From positions 1 through 32,668 of the forward strand of contig JAHWJH010000015.1 in assembly GCA_019348555.1 (NCBI GenBank): 32,668 nt of DNA, given 5' to 3'. Origin of the DNA: Actinomycetota bacterium (lineage in GTDB: Bacteria > Actinomycetota > Acidimicrobiia > Acidimicrobiales > CADCSY01). Under the pieces are notes generated by a model. The model saw only the letters and a list, made by a program, of their open reading frames with translations, had not been told where the DNA came from and did no database searches. The translations under genes were made by a program, and so were the position numbers. Shown here piece after piece: positions 28,738 through 32,668 of this stretch. The number at the start of each line of letters is the position of its first letter. Position 1 is the stretch's first letter.

Positions 28738-29616
28738 TTGAAGATCGACGACAGGAAGCTCACGGAGCTGATAGTCGAATCCCAGGACCTGCAGGTCGAC
28801 GCCCTGCGCGACGTCAAGGCGAACATGCCTGCGCTGGTCGAGGTCCGTGAGTCGCGGAGGGGCCGCCCCGTCGACCTCGACCGCATCCGCGCCTTCAACG
28901 AGGGCCGGCGTCGCCTCCTGCGCAACGGCGGCCTCGGCCTCGGGGCCCTCAGCGCCCGCGGCCTGATCGGTGGCGGCTTCGGAGCCGCCGTCATGGGCAT
29001 CGTCGCCCGCCCGGCGCACGCCCAGGCCGAGCTCGACATCCAGATCCTCCAGACCGCAGCCTCGCTGGAGAACCTGGCAGTGTCGACCTACGGTGCCGCC
29101 CTCGGCCTGCCTGGCTTCGACGCCAACAAGACGGTCGTCGCCTTCGCCCAGACGACCATGAAGCAGCACGACGAGCACGGCGAGGCGTTCAACGCCCAGG
29201 CCGTCACCCTCGGGGGCCAACGCCAGGAGGGGGTCAACCAGCAGGGCCAGGCTGCCGTCGACGCCGCCAACCTGACCACCCCCAACGGCCAGGCCAACTA
29301 CCCCGGCATCGTCGAGCTGGCGTCCGCCCTCGAGCAGATCGCCACCCAGACCTACGTCCAGAACGTGCTGCAGCTCGAGGACGGCACCTCCAAGGAGCTC
29401 ATGGCCAGCATCATGGGCGTCGAGGCCCAGCACCTCGCCACCCTCCGGGCCGTGGGCGCTCTGCTCGCCGGAGACGCTGCTGAGCTGATCACCGTGAAGG
29501 CCACCGACGGTGCCGTCGACGTGACCAAGCTTCCCGCCGCCGCCGGCAGCGTTGCCTTCCCCGAGCCCTTCGAGAGCACCGAGAACGCCTTCCCGCCCGA
29601 ATCAGGAGCCCTGTAA
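28738..29616 (+). CDS. Tat-exported ferritin-like protein
   Basis: 292 residues. After about 50 residues a twin-arginine signal appears (GRRRLLRNGGLGLGALSARG) with a likely cleavage after ARPAHA. The mature part shows four helices with ferritin-like metal ligands: LENLAVSTY (E), TTMKQHDEHGEAF (H/E-x-x-E), ALEQIATQTY (E) and GVEAQHLATL (E-x-x-H). This is a di-iron ferritin-like fold. The TTG start at 28738 is chosen because AAGGGG lies about 9 nt upstream; a GTG at 28657 would add 27 residues without one. The 51-residue N-terminal extension before the twin arginines is unusually long for a Tat signal. The 123-nt gap before it shows no strong promoter. Confidence 0.78.
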   Translation: MKIDDRKLTELIVESQDLQVDALRDVKANMPALVEVRESRRGRPVDLDRIRAFNEGRRRLLRNGGLGLGALSARGLIGGGFGAAVMGIVARPAHAQAELDIQILQTAASLENLAVSTYGAALGLPGFDANKTVVAFAQTTMKQHDEHGEAFNAQAVTLGGQRQEGVNQQGQAAVDAANLTTPNGQANYPGIVELASALEQIATQTYVQNVLQLEDGTSKELMASIMGVEAQHLATLRAVGALLAGDAAELITVKATDGAVDVTKLPAAAGSVAFPEPFESTENAFPPESGAL

Positions 29617-30270
29617 ATGAGCGACACCATGCTGAACGACCCGACCGATCCCAACCCGGCGCTCAACCGGCGCAAGCTGCTCCTCGGCGGTGGCCTGGGC
29701 GCCCTCGCCGTGGTCGCCGCCGCCTGTGGCGGCGAGGAGGCTGCCGGGCCCGCCGGCACGGGTGACACCACCACCACGGCCGAGGGCGCCGCCCCGGGCG
29801 GAGACGACGTCGCCACCGCCAAGCTGGCAGCCAGCCTGGAGGTCCTCGCCGTGAACACCTACGACGCCGCCCTCAAGGCCCCGCTCGACTACCCCGAGGC
29901 GGTCGCCACGTTCGCCACCACGGCCAAGGAGCACCACCAGGCTGCGCTCGACGCCTGGAACGGGCTGTTGACCTCGTTGGGCGAGCAGGAGGTCACCACG
30001 CCCCCGTCCGACCTGGAGATGACCGTCAACACCGCGTTCGGCGAGGTCACCGACGTGCCCGGGGTGGCCCAGCTGGCGCTCATGCTCGAGGGGATCGCCG
30101 CCGACACCTACCTCGGCGCCATCTCCAGCATCGCCAACCCCCAGGCCCTCGAGCTGGCCACGACCATCCAGCCCATCGACATGCAACACGTCGCCGTGCT
30201 GCGCTACGTGATGGGCGAGTACCCGGTGCCGGACACCTTCGCCGACACCTCCGACGCCTACTCCGGCTGA
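29617..30270 (+). CDS. Tat-type lipoprotein with ferritin-like domain
   Basis: 217 residues. The signal ALNRRKLLLGGGLGALAVVA ends in AACGG, so this is a twin-arginine signal plus lipobox, giving a lipid-anchored exported protein. A Thr/Gly/Ala-rich linker follows (residues 45-65). The ferritin-like bundle has SLEVLAVNTYDAAL (E), TTAKEHHQAALDAW (E-HH), LMLEGIAADTY (E) and QPIDMQHVAVLRYV (D-x-x-H). It is a diverged partner of the preceding protein. The ATG directly abuts the preceding TAA, so the two are co-expressed. Whether it stores iron, detoxifies peroxide or does something else is not shown by sequence. Confidence 0.8.
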   Translation: MSDTMLNDPTDPNPALNRRKLLLGGGLGALAVVAAACGGEEAAGPAGTGDTTTTAEGAAPGGDDVATAKLAASLEVLAVNTYDAALKAPLDYPEAVATFATTAKEHHQAALDAWNGLLTSLGEQEVTTPPSDLEMTVNTAFGEVTDVPGVAQLALMLEGIAADTYLGAISSIANPQALELATTIQPIDMQHVAVLRYVMGEYPVPDTFADTSDAYSG

Positions 30271-30305
30271 CCCGTAGGCAGCTGCTGCCGACCACAGGAA
30301 TCGCA

Positions 30306-30345
30306 CGCGGCACCGGCCGGGCTCTTTCGCCCGGCCGGTGCCGCG
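30306..30345 (+). terminator. Strong hairpin after the ferritin-like pair
   Basis: A perfect 16-bp GC-rich stem (30306-30321 with 30330-30345) and an 8-nt loop, 35 nt past the stop codon. There is no T run after it, so it may terminate or protect the 3' end, or reduce expression of the following gene. Confidence 0.75.
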
Positions 30346-30374
30346 TCCCACCATCAACGACCCGGAGGAGAACA

Positions 30375-30746
30375 ATGTCGACCAAGGCGATCAATGGCTG
30401 GTTGCGCACGGCAGTAGTGGCGATGCTCGCCATCGGCGCCGTGGCCTGCGGCGGCGGAGCTGAAGGACCTGCCGCAACCGGTGGCTCGAGCGGGGACGCC
30501 GGGGCGGTGAGCATCGCCGGGTTCAAGTTCGTCCCGTCCGACATCGAGGTGCCGGCCGGGACCGAGGTGACCTGGACCAACGACGACACCGTCGCCCACA
30601 CCGTCCAGGACAGCGGCAAGCTCTTTCCCGAGAGCCCCGAGCTGGCAAATGGCGAGACGTTCAGCTTCGTGTACGACGAGCCGGGCACGTTTCCCTACAT
30701 CTGCGGCATCCACCCGTACATGAAGGGCACCGTCACCGTCTCCTGA
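30375..30746 (+). CDS. Blue-copper (plastocyanin-like) lipoprotein
   Basis: 123 residues. The signal AVVAMLAIGAVACGGGAEG contains a lipobox cysteine near residue 25, so it is lipid-anchored outside. The cupredoxin domain shows all type 1 copper ligands: His in DTVAHTVQDSG, then Cys, His and Met in FPYICGIHPYMKGTVTVS (C-x2-H-x2-M). Typical strand motifs VSIAGFKFVPSDIEVPAGTE and VTWTNDD precede it. GGAGGAG at 30364-30370 is a strong ribosome binding site. It should carry single electrons at the cell surface. Lying behind the two ferritin-like genes but after a strong hairpin, it may be partly linked to them. Confidence 0.88.
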   Translation: MSTKAINGWLRTAVVAMLAIGAVACGGGAEGPAATGGSSGDAGAVSIAGFKFVPSDIEVPAGTEVTWTNDDTVAHTVQDSGKLFPESPELANGETFSFVYDEPGTFPYICGIHPYMKGTVTVS

Positions 30747-30781
30747 CCTGCGCCGAAAGGGGCCGAGGCCGCCGGCCCGGT

Positions 30782-30787
30782 TAGCAT
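30782..30787 (+). promoter_or_regulatory. Probable -10 element (TAGCAT) of the cation transporter gene
   Basis: TAGCAT is followed by 6 nt and GTG 30794 with no ribosome binding site between. Confidence 0.5.
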
Positions 30788-30793
30788 CCGGGC

Positions 30794-31705
30794 GTGCAGG
30801 ACGACGGAAGCCGGGCAGTCGTTCTCGCTGCGTTCTTCGCCAACCTGGGCATCGCCGTGGCCAAGTTCGTGGGGTTCCTGCTCACCGGGGCGGCGTCGAT
30901 GTTGGCAGAGGCGGTGCACTCGGCTGCCGACACGGGCAATCAGGGCCTGCTCCTCCTCGGCGGCAAGCGCTCCCGCCAGGCCGAATCCACCATGCATCCG
31001 TTCGGCTACGGGCGCGAACGCTATTTCTGGGCGTTCGTGGTGGCCATGGTGCTGTTCTCCCTCGGCGGGCTCTTCGCCATCTACGAGGGCGTCGACAAGC
31101 TCCGCCACCCCCATGAGCTCGAGTCGATCGCCGTCGCCGTCGGCATCCTCGTGGTGGCGGTGGTCTTCGAGACCTACGCCCTGACCAAGGCCATCAAGGT
31201 GGCCAACAAGGAACGGGCCGGCCGGTCATGGTGGAGGTTCATCCGGCGCTCGAAGAACCCCGAGATCCCCGTCGTGCTGCTCGAGGACTCCGGCGCCGAG
31301 CTCGGCCTGCTCATCGCCCTGTTCGGCATCGCCATGGCCCGCATCACCGGCGACCCCCGGTGGGACGCGGCCGGAAGCCTGGGCATCGGCGTGCTGCTGG
31401 TGATCATCGCCGTCTTCCTCGCCGTCGAGATGAAGAGCCTGCTCATCGGTGAGTCGGCCGGGCCCGACGACGAAGCGGCCATCCGCTCGGCCATCGAGTC
31501 GGCGCCCGACGTGCGCCGGCTCATCCACCTGCGCACCCAGCACCTCGGTCCCGACGAGCTGCTGGTCGGAGCCAAGATCGAGCTCGACCCGGCGCTGAGC
31601 TTCCCCCAGGTGGCCGCCACCATCGACCGCACCGAGCACCAGCTCCGGGCGGCGGTGCCCGAGGCCCGGATCGTCTACCTGGAGCCCGACGTCAGCCAGT
31701 CGTGA
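30794..31705 (+). CDS. Cation diffusion facilitator transporter (ZnT9-like)
   Basis: 303 residues, about six membrane spans. The first metal-site half is MLAEAVHSAADTGNQGLLLL (H-x3-D). MHPFGYGRERYFWAFVVAMV is the signature stretch of the ZnT9-like branch. The second half, normally HD-x2-D, reads VVLLEDSGAELGLLIALFGI, so E replaces the usual H. That is known in the ZnT9-like group and changes likely metal choice. The C-terminal domain (RRLIHLRTQHLGPDELLVGA, KIELDPALSF) is the cytoplasmic ferredoxin-like part. The metal could be zinc, manganese or another divalent ion. The start GTG is fixed by the -10 element 6 nt upstream. The stop faces the phosphofructokinase stop at 10 nt. Confidence 0.88.
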   Translation: MQDDGSRAVVLAAFFANLGIAVAKFVGFLLTGAASMLAEAVHSAADTGNQGLLLLGGKRSRQAESTMHPFGYGRERYFWAFVVAMVLFSLGGLFAIYEGVDKLRHPHELESIAVAVGILVVAVVFETYALTKAIKVANKERAGRSWWRFIRRSKNPEIPVVLLEDSGAELGLLIALFGIAMARITGDPRWDAAGSLGIGVLLVIIAVFLAVEMKSLLIGESAGPDDEAAIRSAIESAPDVRRLIHLRTQHLGPDELLVGAKIELDPALSFPQVAATIDRTEHQLRAAVPEARIVYLEPDVSQS

Positions 31706-31715
31706 GGCTGACGCT

Positions 31716-32668
31716 TCAGCCGAAGAAGACCTCGGCCACGCCGTGGTACAGATCGTGGTCGACGAGCTTCAACTCGCCCACGGCCTCGGTCAGCGGCGCC
31801 CGCACGATGCGGTCGGCCCGCAGGGCCACCATCTGGCCGAAAGCCCCGTCGTGCACGGCGTCGATGGCAGCGATGCCGAAGCGGGTGGAGAGCACCCGGT
31901 CGAAGGCGGTCGGGGTCCCACCCCGCTGCACGTGTCCGAGGATGGTCACCCTCGTCTCGAAGCCGGTGCGGGCCTCGATCTCCTCGGCGAGGAGGTTGGC
32001 GATCCCCCCGAGCTTGACGTGGCCGAACTGGTCGAGCTCGGGGTCCTTCAGACTGAGCGATCCCTCCTGGGGCTTGGCTCCCTCGGCGACCACCACGATG
32101 GAGGCGTAGCGACCCTTCTCGTGACGGCGGGTGAGCGCGGCGCACACCTCGTCGATGGAGAACTCCTCCTCGGGGATGAGGATCTGGGCGGCACCCCCGG
32201 CGATACCGGCGTAGGTGGCGATGTGGCCGGCGTGGCGGCCCATGACCTCCACCACCATGACCCGGTCGTGGGACTCCGCCGTGGTGTGGAGCCGGTCGAT
32301 GGCGTCGGTGGCGATCTGCACGGCGGTGTTGAAGCCGAAGGTGACCTCGGTGGCCGACAGGTCGTTGTCGATGGTCTTGGGCACGCCGACCACGGGCACC
32401 CCGTGCTCCTCGTGCAGGCGTGAGGCCACGCCCAGGGTGTCCTCGCCTCCGATGGCCACCAGCGCCTCGACGCCGCCGTCGGCCAGGGTGGCCAGCACCT
32501 GCTCGACCGCCCCCTCGACCTTGAACGGGTTGGTCCGTGAGGTTCCCAGCACCGTGCCACCGCGGGGCAAGGTGCCCCGCATGGCCGCCACGTCGAGCGG
32601 GGTGGTACGCCCGTCGATCACGCCCTTCCAGCCATCGAGGTAGCCGACCAGGTCGTCGCCGTAGTGGC
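31716..32668 (-). CDS. 6-phosphofructokinase, pyrophosphate-type signature (5' end beyond window)
   Basis: About 316 C-terminal residues are visible; some 25 to 30 N-terminal residues lie past the right edge, so no start is visible. The first in-window residues, HYGDDLVGYLDGWKGVIDGR, match the segment after the first nucleotide loop of PFK. The key sites are VAIGGEDTLGVASRLHEEHG and PKTIDNDLSATEVTFGF, with VMGRHAGHIATYAGIAGGA and GHVQRGGTPTAFDRVL for sugar binding. In E. coli numbering the residue at 104 is D (GGED) and at 124 is K (PKTIDND), the combination of pyrophosphate-dependent enzymes; ATP enzymes have G at 104. It would phosphorylate fructose-6-phosphate reversibly. Confidence 0.88.
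   Translation of the reverse strand, partial: HYGDDLVGYLDGWKGVIDGRTTPLDVAAMRGTLPRGGTVLGTSRTNPFKVEGAVEQVLATLADGGVEALVAIGGEDTLGVASRLHEEHGVPVVGVPKTIDNDLSATEVTFGFNTAVQIATDAIDRLHTTAESHDRVMVVEVMGRHAGHIATYAGIAGGAAQILIPEEEFSIDEVCAALTRRHEKGRYASIVVVAEGAKPQEGSLSLKDPELDQFGHVKLGGIANLLAEEIEARTGFETRVTILGHVQRGGTPTAFDRVLSTRFGIAAIDAVHDGAFGQMVALRADRIVRAPLTEAVGELKLVDHDLYHGVAEVFFG

Noticed and set aside
1-32668. CRISPR arrays, tRNA or rRNA genes, prophage or plasmid genes
   Set aside because: No regularly spaced repeats, no cloverleaf or rRNA-like stretch and no phage or conjugation proteins were seen on either strand.

Overview
The window is about 32.7 kb of very GC-rich DNA. Genes are tightly packed, starts are often GTG, and ATGA/GTGA start-stop overlaps are common. 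The gene content points to an actinobacterium: mraZ with the division and cell wall cluster, a MurE with the DNPR motif for meso-diaminopimelate, a DUF3040 protein, an MtrA-MtrB-LpqB-like trio, menaquinone synthesis and a GGEDT-type phosphofructokinase. I infer a deep-branching class such as Acidimicrobiia, but no rRNA gene is present to prove it. Many genes carry a TANNNT -10 element only 6 to 9 nt before the start codon, so leaderless transcripts look common.

Layout. (1) 1-870 is a patchwork of gene pieces: a TPR protein running into a MoxR C-terminal tail, the head of a DUF58 gene, and on the other strand the head of murC running into a coiled coil. (2) 1001-4169 (+) is murG followed by a CBS-domain sugar nucleotidyltransferase and a LegB-type 4,6-dehydratase. 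It lies opposite to the rest of the cluster and ends at a 47-bp palindrome. (3) 13409-4254 (-) is the division and cell wall operon mraZ-rsmH-ftsL-ftsI-murE-mraY-murD-ftsW. It has no murF, an MraZ operator over its promoter, and a long hairpin that can hide the rsmH ribosome binding site and start codon. (4) 13514-18073 holds a lipoate-ligase-like gene, a selenocysteine-containing selD read through an in-frame UGA, menC, an HNH nuclease, a small conserved protein and a ROK sugar kinase. (5) 18190-22719 (+) is a MoxR - DUF58 - transglutaminase/DUF4129 operon. (6) 22748-25696 has a DUF3040 protein, a small membrane protein, a PIG-L deacetylase, an inositol-phosphatase-family enzyme and a STAS-like protein. 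(7) 25821-28614 (+) is the response regulator - histidine kinase - GerMN lipoprotein operon. (8) 28738-30746 (+) is an exported redox group: two tandem twin-arginine ferritin-like proteins, a strong hairpin, and a blue-copper lipoprotein. (9) 30794-32668 has a ZnT9-like cation transporter and, at the right edge, a phosphofructokinase with pyrophosphate-type active-site residues.

Regions 2 and 3 together make peptidoglycan precursors and the septal synthase (FtsW with FtsI). The observations most worth following are the rsmH hairpin, the selenoprotein SelD, the broken and rearranged murC-murG end of the cluster with murF missing, and the exported ferritin-like/cupredoxin group.
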